Source of the DNA: Flavobacteriales bacterium UBA6693
GTDB taxonomy: Bacteria > Bacteroidota > Bacteroidia > Flavobacteriales > Weeksellaceae
Assembly (NCBI GenBank): GCA_002454815.1
Contig: DKJL01000006.1
Location: 252,843-316,842, forward strand
DNA length: 64,000 nt
Direction: 5' to 3'
The notes beneath the pieces were generated by a model. It made no database searches, had not been told where the DNA came from, and saw nothing but the letters and a program-made list of their open reading frames with translations. Shown here one piece after another: positions 52,340-60,866 of this stretch. The translations under genes and the position numbers were made by a program. Each line of letters begins with the position of its first letter. Position 1 is the stretch's first letter.

Positions 52340-54199
52340 TTATTTTAAATAAATCAAAAGCATATTAATATCAGAGGGAGAGACACCACTTATTCTGCTG
52401 GCTTGCGCGATGGTCGCTGGCCGAATTTTATTAAACTTTTGTCGGGCCTCAGCGGAGAGTGACTTTAATTGATTATACTCAAAATCTTCCGGGATGCGGA
52501 TGGTCTCTAAACGCTTAAGTTTAGCAACATTTTCCTGCTCCTTCTCAATATAGCCTTTATATTTAATATTAATTTCGGCCTGTTCCTGGATTTCGCGGTC
52601 GTAAGAACTGATCGGCGATGCCAGTTCCTGGACTTGAGATAATTTCTCCAGCGTCATATTCGGCCGCGTCAGGATCTGCGCCGCGCGGTAAGCCTGATCA
52701 ACAGGAGCTGAATCGATTTGTGCCAAAATCGGATTAATAATACCAGGCTTTAGTGAAGTTTGTTTTAACAAGGTTTCTAACTCTTCACTTTCTCGGCGTT
52801 TCTGCTCAACTTTTTCCAATCTTTCACCAGAAGCCAAACCGATTTGATGCGATTTTTCGGTAAGTCTCAGATCGGCATTATCCTGACGAAGAAGGAGGCG
52901 GTATTCCGCGCGGGAAGTGAACATCCGGTAAGGTTCTTCTGTTCCTTTTGTGATTAGATCATCAATTAAAACTCCAATGTAAGCTTCATCGCGATTAAGA
53001 ATAAATTCTTCTTTATCGTGAACTTTATTATGTGCGTTGATGCCAGCCATCAAGCCCTGCCCAGCGGCTTCCTCATACCCGGTAGTACCGTTAATCTGCC
53101 CGGCAAAATATAAATTTTTGATCAGTTTAGTTTCCAAAGTATGCTTCAGCTGGGTAGGAGGGAAGTAATCGTACTCGATCGCGTAACCGGGACGAAACAC
53201 TTTGACATTCGCAAAACCAGGGATATGCCGCATAGCTTTAATCTGAATTTCTTCCGGTAACGATGAGCTAAATCCGTTGACGTAAATTTCCACCGTTCGC
53301 CAGCCTTCCGGCTCCACAAATAACTGATGGCGGTTTCTCTCGGCAAATCTGTTGATTTTATCTTCAATACTCGGACAATAGCGCGGTCCCGTACTCTGTA
53401 TTGTTCCATTAAACATTGGACTGCGCTCGAATCCTTCTCGAAGAATATCATGTACAGTCTCGTTTGTATAAACGATATGACAGCTGCGTTGCTGTTGAAG
53501 AGTCGGAGTATCCAGATAGGAAAACTTTCCTGGATTTTCATCCCCTTTCTGTTCTTCCATTTTGGAATAATCCAGTGTGCGCCCATCGACTCGTGGTGGC
53601 GTACCGGTTTTCATTCGGCCACTTTCAAAACCAAGTTGCGTTAACTGCTCGGTAATACCAACGGCGCGCGGCTCGCCCATTCTGCCGCCACCTAGTTGCT
53701 TGTCTCCTACGTGAATCAGCCCGTTAAGAAATGTACCGTTGGTTAGTACGACAGATCGTGCTTTTATTTTAATTCCGAGGCCCGTAACAACACCTGTTAC
53801 CCGGTTATTTTCTATAATCAAACTTTTCACCATATCCTGGAAAAAATCCAGATTTGGTGTGTTCTCCAAAGCTAATCTCCATTCTTCGGCGAAAAGCATT
53901 CTGTCATTTTGAGTTCTTGGAGACCACATTGCCGGACCTTTTGAAAGATTGAGCATCTTGAACTGAATCGCCGATTTGTCGGCAATAATTCCTGAATACC
54001 CACCCATCGCATCAATTTCACGGACGATCTGACCTTTCGCAATTCCGCCCATCGCCGGGTTGCACGACATCTGTCCGATCGTCTGCATGTTCATGGTAAT
54101 AAGCAGAGTCTTGCTGCCAAGATTCGCGGCAGCGGCTGCAGCCTCAGATCCGGCGTGGCCGGCTCCGACAACTATTACATCGTATATCTGGTCTATCAT
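52340..54199 (-). CDS. mnmG: tRNA uridine-5-carboxymethylaminomethyl modification enzyme MnmG
   Basis: With MnmE it modifies U34 of tRNAs reading NNA/NNG codons. A 619-residue FAD protein: the FAD-binding motif VVGAGHAGSEAAAAAANLG at the N-terminus, the Gly-rich CNPAMGGIAKGQ, the NGTFLNGL segment, the family signature GPRYCPSIEDK at about 270, and the C-terminal helical MnmE-binding domain. mnmG is often close to the replication origin. parS-like sites flank it on both sides. Confidence 0.97.
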   Translation of the reverse strand: MIDQIYDVIVVGAGHAGSEAAAAAANLGSKTLLITMNMQTIGQMSCNPAMGGIAKGQIVREIDAMGGYSGIIADKSAIQFKMLNLSKGPAMWSPRTQNDRMLFAEEWRLALENTPNLDFFQDMVKSLIIENNRVTGVVTGLGIKIKARSVVLTNGTFLNGLIHVGDKQLGGGRMGEPRAVGITEQLTQLGFESGRMKTGTPPRVDGRTLDYSKMEEQKGDENPGKFSYLDTPTLQQQRSCHIVYTNETVHDILREGFERSPMFNGTIQSTGPRYCPSIEDKINRFAERNRHQLFVEPEGWRTVEIYVNGFSSSLPEEIQIKAMRHIPGFANVKVFRPGYAIEYDYFPPTQLKHTLETKLIKNLYFAGQINGTTGYEEAAGQGLMAGINAHNKVHDKEEFILNRDEAYIGVLIDDLITKGTEEPYRMFTSRAEYRLLLRQDNADLRLTEKSHQIGLASGERLEKVEQKRRESEELETLLKQTSLKPGIINPILAQIDSAPVDQAYRAAQILTRPNMTLEKLSQVQELASPISSYDREIQEQAEINIKYKGYIEKEQENVAKLKRLETIRIPEDFEYNQLKSLSAEARQKFNKIRPATIAQASRISGVSPSDINMLLIYLK

Positions 54200-54214
54200 T
54201 ATTGTTAAATTAAA

Positions 54215-54230
54215 TGTTCCACGTGAAACT
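54215..54230. promoter_or_regulatory. parS: parS-like site 2
   Basis: TGTTCCACGTGAAACT keeps the CACGTG centre and matches the degenerate consensus TGTTNCACGTGAAACA at 15 of 16 bases (14 of 16 to the strict form). It lies 15 bases upstream of mnmG and downstream of ybeY. Confidence 0.7.
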
Positions 54231-54262
54231 GTGGAAGAATTATAGAAAATCGGAAGATTAAC

Positions 54263-54670
54263 TTAACGTATTCTCAAGTAGAAATTTTCTTTTGCGCGCA
54301 TTTCCCTCGCTTGGCTTTCAGATTTATCTTTATAACCGCATAAGTGCAGAAGGCCGTGGGCTAACACCCGGTGAAACTCATCTTCAAACGTCGAATCGTG
54401 CAAAACGGAATTCTCCGAAATTCGCGGCAAAGATACGAAAATATCAGCCGAAATCGTGCGGCCTTTAACGTAATCGAAAGTGATAATATCCGTAAAGTAA
54501 TCGTGTTGCAGATATTCTTTATTCACCTCAAGCAAGCGCTCGTCACTGCAAAAAATATAATTTATTTTACCAGCTTTCTTCTCTTCCATTGCAATCAACG
54601 CTACTAACCAGCGGGATGTTTCTGGCTGAATGGTAAAAGCTGGCACGTCCTCAAAAAAATACTGTATCAT
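54263..54670 (-). CDS. ybeY: Endoribonuclease YbeY (rRNA maturation factor)
   Basis: A metal-dependent RNase involved in 16S rRNA 3' processing and ribosome quality control. A 135-residue protein with the core motif AHGLLHLCGYKDK near residue 112. The usual third zinc ligand His of HGxLHLxGYDH is replaced (GYKD), which I believe is usual in Bacteroidota. It follows the patatin gene by 3 bases, so it is the end of the tdk-murF/alr-patatin-ybeY operon. Confidence 0.92.
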   Translation of the reverse strand: MIQYFFEDVPAFTIQPETSRWLVALIAMEEKKAGKINYIFCSDERLLEVNKEYLQHDYFTDIITFDYVKGRTISADIFVSLPRISENSVLHDSTFEDEFHRVLAHGLLHLCGYKDKSESQAREMRAKENFYLRIR

Positions 54671-54673
54671 AAT

Positions 54674-56839
54674 TTAAAACCAATGTCCGAGTATAATTGT
54701 AAAAAGTCCTTTTTTTTCTTGTAAAGAATGGGCGTAGTTAATTTTCACCTGACCAAAGGGCGATTTGTAGCCTGCCGTCAGGCCGATGCTGGAATGCGTA
54801 ATCTTAAAAATATCATCTACTTTGATATCATCAAAAGCGTTCGCAATATTCAGTGAGGCATCAACGAAGTAATTTTTATACACATTAAACTGCAATACAT
54901 TCGTGTTGATCAACATATTGTCCGCAGATTCCTGCCCAAATTGATATCCTTGAAAGGAAAAAAAGTTTCCTAAAGTCTGTTCAAATATTCCACCGAGACG
55001 GTAACGATAATATTGACTCGGAATATCGCCCAAGGTAAATCCTCCCGATAAACCCAAACGATACGTGAACCAAGACGAAAAGGGAAAATTTAACTGGCTT
55101 AAAACTTTCAACTGCAATGTTTTGCCTTCATCCAGTTCATTAAAAATGTCAAGTGCACGCGCATCGGCATGAAGCAGGAATCCTTTAGTGGCGAAGCCAC
55201 GGTCGTCCTGTGTATCACTTTTAATGAAAACAGAGGCACTTATCAGATTTTCGGCGTTTTGATGTGTCGGCGCACCGGCAGGTCTGGTTTCATAATAGTC
55301 GTGATTTAAACCACCACCGACCGCAAATTTCTCGCGCCAAATCGATTGAATAAAAACAGAATTGGAAAACCAATTCCACCGTTGCGTTGAATTGCCGTCC
55401 GCATCTTTTAAATCCAGTGACATCCCGGACGCGTACACCCCAAAGCCCGGAATATAACCGTTGTCGATAAAATAGTTAAAATAATAACGCGGCTGATCGC
55501 CTACGATGACATCTAGGGAAACCGTCGAATTTTGGAATAATAGGCGCTTTGCCGTAGCATTAAGAAGCAAACCGGTTTTAAAAATTTCGTCGTAATGCAG
55601 CCCGAATTTCAGAAAAAATCGGGTATCGTCCTCCGTAACCGCTAATTTCAGGTAATTTCTGTTGGCCTCCTGTACAATATCATAATTGATAAGACGGTAA
55701 TTATTGGTCGCGTACAGTTTATCAACCATTTTATTAATTCCACCGTAAGTCTGCAGGGAAGGGATTTGCAGTCCCATTTTACCCAAAATATAATTCTTTC
55801 GGAAAATGTGATTGTTCTCCACTTCCAGACTGTCAATTTTATACACGTTTGAATATAATCTGTTGCTCGTCGCGCGCAGTGATTCTTTTTGTCTCCTGGG
55901 CAGCAATCGCAACGTCTCGGAATATCTTTTCGCTTCTACATATCCAGAGTCCAGAATCATTCGCTTCGCATCATAACTGGTTGCGCTGCTTCCTTCCAAA
56001 TTGGGGTGAATGTTGATATCCGTATATCTATACTGATTGCGTGTTTCCTTCTGGATACCGAAATCAATGACCTGATTTAAAATTGATATGGCCGATTCAA
56101 GATTGCCGCGGGTGGCTAAACCCTGGCTCAGATCGACACCAATGACGATATCAATACCTTTCTCTTTCAACGGTTTTGAAGGATAATTTACGGTCATAGC
56201 GCCATCAATATACAGCGCATCACCAATCTTTACAGGATCCATCAACCCGGGAAACGCAGAACTCGCCATAATTGAGGAAACAAGATCGCCTTCTTCAAAA
56301 AGTTTTGCCTCACCGGTTTCCAGGTTGGTCGCCATGCACATGAAAGGTATGGGCAACTTTGAAAAATCTGTGATGGTGGACACGTTTTTAAAAAGTTCCT
56401 TTAAAAGGTAAATGTTTTTCTGACCGGTGGAAATCGCTTTTGGCAAAACGTTTACTTTACCGTTATTCACCGGAATCGAGAGAATGTATTTATCCACACT
56501 TTTATTAAAAAAAGTCTTTTCCTGGCGCGTTTTCTCATTGGCGATGATGGAATAGAAGTCAGTATCCATCACGATATTTTCGATTTCTTTACCGGTATAT
56601 CCGGAAGCATAAAGACCGCCGACAATTGCGCCCATGCTCGTGCCGGAAATATAATCGATTTTTACGCCCAACGAATCCAACACTTTCAGCACACCGATGT
56701 GTGCGAAGCCTTTAGCCCCACCACCGGATAATGAAAGTCCAATTTTTGCATTTTTCGGTACGGTAAAATTTTCCTTCACCTGACCGGAAACAGCAAGACT
56801 GTACAAAACGAGCAATAAAATGCCGAGCTGCTTTTTCAT
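54674..56839 (-). CDS. Patatin-like phospholipase with C-terminal beta-barrel (PlpD-like)
   Basis: A 721-residue protein with a signal peptide (1-20, ending AVSGQ). The patatin domain (about 32-300) has the oxyanion loop SGGGAKG, the nucleophile elbow GTSMG with Ser68, and the DGA motif with the catalytic Asp (IDGAM). After it come a POTRA-like segment and a barrel that ends in Phe (ILGHWF), the layout of type Vd autotransporters. The start is the ATG that overlaps the murF-alr stop (TAATG); an in-frame ATG upstream lies inside that gene. Confidence 0.88.
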   Translation of the reverse strand: MKKQLGILLLVLYSLAVSGQVKENFTVPKNAKIGLSLSGGGAKGFAHIGVLKVLDSLGVKIDYISGTSMGAIVGGLYASGYTGKEIENIVMDTDFYSIIANEKTRQEKTFFNKSVDKYILSIPVNNGKVNVLPKAISTGQKNIYLLKELFKNVSTITDFSKLPIPFMCMATNLETGEAKLFEEGDLVSSIMASSAFPGLMDPVKIGDALYIDGAMTVNYPSKPLKEKGIDIVIGVDLSQGLATRGNLESAISILNQVIDFGIQKETRNQYRYTDINIHPNLEGSSATSYDAKRMILDSGYVEAKRYSETLRLLPRRQKESLRATSNRLYSNVYKIDSLEVENNHIFRKNYILGKMGLQIPSLQTYGGINKMVDKLYATNNYRLINYDIVQEANRNYLKLAVTEDDTRFFLKFGLHYDEIFKTGLLLNATAKRLLFQNSTVSLDVIVGDQPRYYFNYFIDNGYIPGFGVYASGMSLDLKDADGNSTQRWNWFSNSVFIQSIWREKFAVGGGLNHDYYETRPAGAPTHQNAENLISASVFIKSDTQDDRGFATKGFLLHADARALDIFNELDEGKTLQLKVLSQLNFPFSSWFTYRLGLSGGFTLGDIPSQYYRYRLGGIFEQTLGNFFSFQGYQFGQESADNMLINTNVLQFNVYKNYFVDASLNIANAFDDIKVDDIFKITHSSIGLTAGYKSPFGQVKINYAHSLQEKKGLFTIILGHWF

Positions 56840-59283
56840 TAATTCTTGATATAAATTCTTTTTACACGACGCGAAATGGAAGTTAAAACTTCGTAAGGAA
56901 TTGTCTGACAATAATTTGCGAAATCAATTAACGAAGGAAAGGAATTAAATATAATCACTTCCTCACCTTCCTTTGCCGGGAAATTTCCAATGTCAATCAT
57001 CAGCATGTCCATACAAACGCTGCCAACGATAGGGAACAGCTGCCCACGCACCGCTGCAAAACCGCGACCATTACCGATAAGCCGCGGAATTCCATCTGCA
57101 TAACCAACGGGCAATGTGGCAATATGCGTATCATTTTCGGGCCGAAATCTCCGGTTATAACCGACCGACTGAGATTTCTCTACTTTAGAAATCTGTGAAA
57201 TCACGGTCTTAAAAGTAACTGCGCCGCGCAAACGCTTCTGTATTTCCGGGTCAGAAGAAATACCCACCATTCCGATGCCTATTCTAACCATGTCAAACTG
57301 CGCCTGGCTGTAGCCCGCGATGCCGGAACTGTTGAGTAAGTGTAGAATTGGCCGGTATCCTAAATTGTTAAAGAGTAAGTCAGAGTTGTTTCTGAATATT
57401 TGGATCTGCTCGTTCGTATATTCAGTTTCGTCCACATCATCCGCAGAAGAAAGGTGGCTGAAAATGGATTTTACAACCAAATTGCTGTGTTTTATTTCGT
57501 TCGCAAGCTGCACAAGTTCATCCGTTTTGAAGCCGAGACGATGCATGCCGGTTTCCAGTTTCAGATGGATCGGATAGGCTTTCGTTATTCCTTTTGCCAG
57601 GAGACGCTCTTTGAAAAGTTCCAGAACCCGGAAACTGTAGATTTCAGGTTCAAGATCAAAATCGATGATGCTGTTGTAGCTGTGCTGTTCCGGATTCATC
57701 ACCATAATTGGCGTGGTGATACCGTTTTTGCGGAGGTCTACCCCTTCATCCGCGTAAGCAACTCCGAGATAATCGATGTGATGATGCTGCAAAAATTCCG
57801 CAATTTCGTAGCCGCCCAAGCCATAAGAATAAGCTTTCACCATCGCCATCATCTTGGTTTCAGGTTTCAGCAGCGCTTTGTGAACGTTGATATTGTGAAG
57901 GATAAGATTAAGATTTACCTCGAGGACGGTATCATGTTTCTGCAGCTCCAGCGCCGTTTTTACTTTTTCAATTTCAAATTTACGCGCACCTTTTAAGAGT
58001 ATAAGTTGATTTTCAATTTGGCTTAAAGCATGACTTTCAATCAGTTCTGAAGTGGTAGCATAGGTATGCGTTTCAGCTTCAAACAGATTTTGTAGCTGAG
58101 AAATTTCGGTGCCGACCAAAAAGACCTGGTCAAAAGTTTGTTGATTGGTCAGTGTGGCAACTTCCTGGTAGAGTTCGTTTACATTTTTTCCGTCAACAAA
58201 GTCAGTGAGAATTAAGCTTCGTTTGGGCTTATTATATTCCTGCAGATGCTGATAGGCAATCTTGAGCGAATCCAGATCTAGATTAAAAGAATCATTGATA
58301 ATTAGATTGTTACGAATTCCAACTACACTTTCGAGACGCATCTCTACCGCTTTTAAAGCATTAAGGCGTCGCACAATTTCTTCATTCCGGTACCCGAAAA
58401 TTTTTAAAACCGCCACCACACAAAGTACATTACTTAGAGTAGCTTCGTCCCGCTGCAAAACAGGCAGAAAAAATTCTTCCTGGAAATAACGCAGCCGGAT
58501 CTCCTGCGAACGGTCTTTCCAGTTATTGGCAATGTGCAAATTATTGTGTGCACCAAAGCCGAAGGAAACTAACTGTTTATCAGCGTATTTACCTGTAATT
58601 ATTTCGTAAGCAGATTTATAATCACCATTAAAAATAATTAACTCAGAATGCTGAAAGAGCTTGATTTTTTCGGCAATTAATTGTTCTTCATCTTGAAAGT
58701 TCACCGAGTGCGCCGTGCCTATATGCGTTAGAATCGAGATTTGAGGGGAGAAAATATTTTCGAGCTTTGCCATTTCATCGGGCTGAGAAATACCGACTTC
58801 GAAAATTCCCAATTCATGTTGTCGCGAAAGCTCCAAAACGGAGAGAGGCAGCCCTAATTGCGAATTGAAACTGCGAGGGCTTTTCACCGTACGGAAGTCG
58901 GGGCTTAGTGTTTGGTAAAGCCATTCTTTTACAATTGTTTTCCCGTTACTGCCGGTCACGCCAATTGTTTTTAGAGAATATTGCTCAAGATGATATTTGG
59001 CTAAAGTTTGCAGAAAATCAATGGTATTATTAACGATAATCCAGGTTCTGGGCGAAACTTCAGGCAGCCTTCGCTCGGCGATAATCACCTCGATTCCTTT
59101 TTCTACTGTTGCGGCAATATATTTTTCGCCGGAATTTTTATTGGTTTTTATTGCAAGAAACGCAGTATTCTGCACAGCATAAATACTGCGGCTGTCGTAA
59201 GAGATGTTTTTTATGCGCGCATATGCGTCACCAATAAGTGTCGCGTCGGTAATGTCAGCAATTTCCTGCGCGGTATAATTCAT
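56839..59283 (-). CDS. murF-alr: Bifunctional MurF / alanine racemase
   Basis: An 814-residue fusion of two cell-wall enzymes. Residues 1 to about 445 are MurF (adds D-Ala-D-Ala to UDP-MurNAc-tripeptide), with the P-loop TGSNGKT at about 110-116 and the Mur central domain. Residues from about 450 are a PLP-dependent alanine racemase: the PLP lysine in MAMVKAYSYG, then a TIM-barrel and C-terminal domain with the catalytic Tyr in SQSVGYNRRF. One protein thus makes D-Ala and uses its dipeptide. The fusion is known in Bacteroidota. It overlaps tdk by 4 bases and the patatin gene by 1 base. Confidence 0.95.
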   Translation of the reverse strand: MNYTAQEIADITDATLIGDAYARIKNISYDSRSIYAVQNTAFLAIKTNKNSGEKYIAATVEKGIEVIIAERRLPEVSPRTWIIVNNTIDFLQTLAKYHLEQYSLKTIGVTGSNGKTIVKEWLYQTLSPDFRTVKSPRSFNSQLGLPLSVLELSRQHELGIFEVGISQPDEMAKLENIFSPQISILTHIGTAHSVNFQDEEQLIAEKIKLFQHSELIIFNGDYKSAYEIITGKYADKQLVSFGFGAHNNLHIANNWKDRSQEIRLRYFQEEFFLPVLQRDEATLSNVLCVVAVLKIFGYRNEEIVRRLNALKAVEMRLESVVGIRNNLIINDSFNLDLDSLKIAYQHLQEYNKPKRSLILTDFVDGKNVNELYQEVATLTNQQTFDQVFLVGTEISQLQNLFEAETHTYATTSELIESHALSQIENQLILLKGARKFEIEKVKTALELQKHDTVLEVNLNLILHNINVHKALLKPETKMMAMVKAYSYGLGGYEIAEFLQHHHIDYLGVAYADEGVDLRKNGITTPIMVMNPEQHSYNSIIDFDLEPEIYSFRVLELFKERLLAKGITKAYPIHLKLETGMHRLGFKTDELVQLANEIKHSNLVVKSIFSHLSSADDVDETEYTNEQIQIFRNNSDLLFNNLGYRPILHLLNSSGIAGYSQAQFDMVRIGIGMVGISSDPEIQKRLRGAVTFKTVISQISKVEKSQSVGYNRRFRPENDTHIATLPVGYADGIPRLIGNGRGFAAVRGQLFPIVGSVCMDMLMIDIGNFPAKEGEEVIIFNSFPSLIDFANYCQTIPYEVLTSISRRVKRIYIKN

Positions 59284-59870
59284 TGAGCTGTTTTCTTCAA
59301 AAATTCTTCATTAAAAACCATTCTGCTGACGGCTTCATAACTTTCGGTTTCTCCCAACTGTACCAGATCCGTGCTGGTGGTCGTGCGCATTGAATGATTT
59401 GCCAGGTTGCCGGTGCGTTTGCATATTGCATGGACTTTGGTCACATATTCCGCGGTCGCCATAAGATTGGGCATGGGACCAAAAGGCCGGCCCATAAAAT
59501 CCATATCCAGACCGGCAATTACCACACGTACACCATTATTGGCCAGTTTATTAGCTACATCTACAATGCTTTCATCAAAAAACTGCGCTTCATCGATTCC
59601 GACGACATCACAAGTGGAGCCAAGCAGAAGAATTTCGTTAGGGCTGTCTACCGGTGTACTTCGGATTTTGTTTAAATTATGCGAAACCACTTCCGTTTCA
59701 TCGTAGCGCGTATCCAGTTTTGGCTTAAATATTTCCACACTTTGTCCGGCCATTTCTGCACGGCGCAGACGGCGGATCAGCTCCTCGGTTTTCCCAGAAA
59801 ACATCGAGCCGCAAATCACCTCCATCCATCCGCTCTGTTTTGCGTGATTAATTGTATTTTCTAAAAACAT
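59280..59870 (-). CDS. tdk: Thymidine kinase
   Basis: Type II thymidine kinase, 196 residues, for salvage of thymidine to dTMP. P-loop GSMFSGKTEELIRRLRRAE at about 22-40, the Mg site DEAQFFDE, and the lasso/zinc region reduced at the C-terminus: the CKRTGN segment has one Cys, and a full four-Cys zinc site is not seen. It is the first gene of the operon that runs into murF-alr (ATGA overlap). Confidence 0.93.
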   Translation of the reverse strand: MFLENTINHAKQSGWMEVICGSMFSGKTEELIRRLRRAEMAGQSVEIFKPKLDTRYDETEVVSHNLNKIRSTPVDSPNEILLLGSTCDVVGIDEAQFFDESIVDVANKLANNGVRVVIAGLDMDFMGRPFGPMPNLMATAEYVTKVHAICKRTGNLANHSMRTTTSTDLVQLGETESYEAVSRMVFNEEFLKKTAQ

Positions 59871-59899
59871 TTGTTAATTTAGCCGTAAGAATTATCGGC

Positions 59900-59928
59900 C
59901 AAAATTACGGAAATTTAATAAGAATCAA
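59900..59928 (-). promoter_or_regulatory. Promoter of tdk, TTG-18-TAATTTTG
   Basis: Minus-strand TAATTTTG (59900-59907) matches TAnnTTTG, with TTG (59926-59928) 18 bases upstream. The divergent hypothetical gene starts at 59931, so its promoter must overlap this site. Confidence 0.6.
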
Positions 59929-59930
59929 CG

Positions 59931-60857
59931 ATGCAAAACCTTGAGGATATACGCGAAAAAGTCTTTTTTGAGACCAAGACGATACTCGAAACACTCGTCA
60001 CAATCAATTCGGTAGACGAGCTTTTGGCCAAACATGATTTGCTGATCGAAGCCACCAGCCGCCTTGGGTTTTTGCGTATATTGGAGAGAAATGAAGACCT
60101 GCTGAATTCTCCGCAAAGTCCATCATTTTCGACCTTTGCGGAAGCTGAAAAAGATGACTTTGAAACCGAGGAAGAAGTAATTTTCACGAACGAATTAAAT
60201 GATATTGATTCGGACCAACTCGAAGACGCAGAGATTGCGCAGCAGATAAACTCTCCTGAGGACTATGCCTATTCCTCCGCGACAACGCCGGTGGAAACCG
60301 CTCTGCCCATTACTGACAGTTCGCCAGAAAATGAAAACCTGCAGGAGAATCAGCACGATAATTCTGTTGAAGATCAGATAGAGTCTGAAGTTATTTTTTC
60401 AGAAGAAACAGACGAGAAAAAATCTGCAGCTCAGCCAGAAATGTCAATTGCAGAAAACGAAACTTTGGAACAGGCGGAAAGAAAGTTTAAACTCGCAAGC
60501 ATTAAGGCTCTGAAAACAGTGAAAAATTCGGAACTTGAACAGAAGACTGAAGAAGTTAGTTCTACTGATAGTCCTTCCGGAAGTCTACTGAAATCGAATG
60601 TGGCGACCGATTTTATGGAAGCAGAAAGGCGAAAGCCCGAATTTCGGCTCGATCTTAATGACCGCGTCGCTTTTACAAAAAGCCTTTTTGGAGGTAATGT
60701 GGAAGAGCTTACCGCGACCATCACCAAACTCAACAGTTTTACCAATCTGGAAGATGCCAAACAGCATCTCAGCGATATCTACCATCAGCGCAACTGGAAA
60801 CACGCCGATGAATATGCGCAAAGGCTTTGGAGTCTGGTAGAGAATAAATTCATGTAA
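59931..60857 (+). CDS. Acidic protein with conserved C-terminal domain, function unknown
   Basis: A 308-residue soluble protein that I cannot assign to a named family. Three parts are visible: an N-terminal helical segment (1 to about 65, MQNLEDIREKVFFETKTILE...), a long acidic low-complexity linker (about 70-230, rich in Glu, Asp, Ser, Gln), and a compact C-terminal region (from about 236, FRLDLNDRVAFTKSLFGG to RLWSLVENKFM) that looks folded. I recall the C-terminal part in other flavobacterial hypothetical proteins. It precedes the MurC-like gene by 9 bases and is divergent from tdk, so a link to the cell wall is possible but only contextual. Confidence 0.75.
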   Translation: MQNLEDIREKVFFETKTILETLVTINSVDELLAKHDLLIEATSRLGFLRILERNEDLLNSPQSPSFSTFAEAEKDDFETEEEVIFTNELNDIDSDQLEDAEIAQQINSPEDYAYSSATTPVETALPITDSSPENENLQENQHDNSVEDQIESEVIFSEETDEKKSAAQPEMSIAENETLEQAERKFKLASIKALKTVKNSELEQKTEEVSSTDSPSGSLLKSNVATDFMEAERRKPEFRLDLNDRVAFTKSLFGGNVEELTATITKLNSFTNLEDAKQHLSDIYHQRNWKHADEYAQRLWSLVENKFM

Positions 60858-60866
60858 CCATAACGA

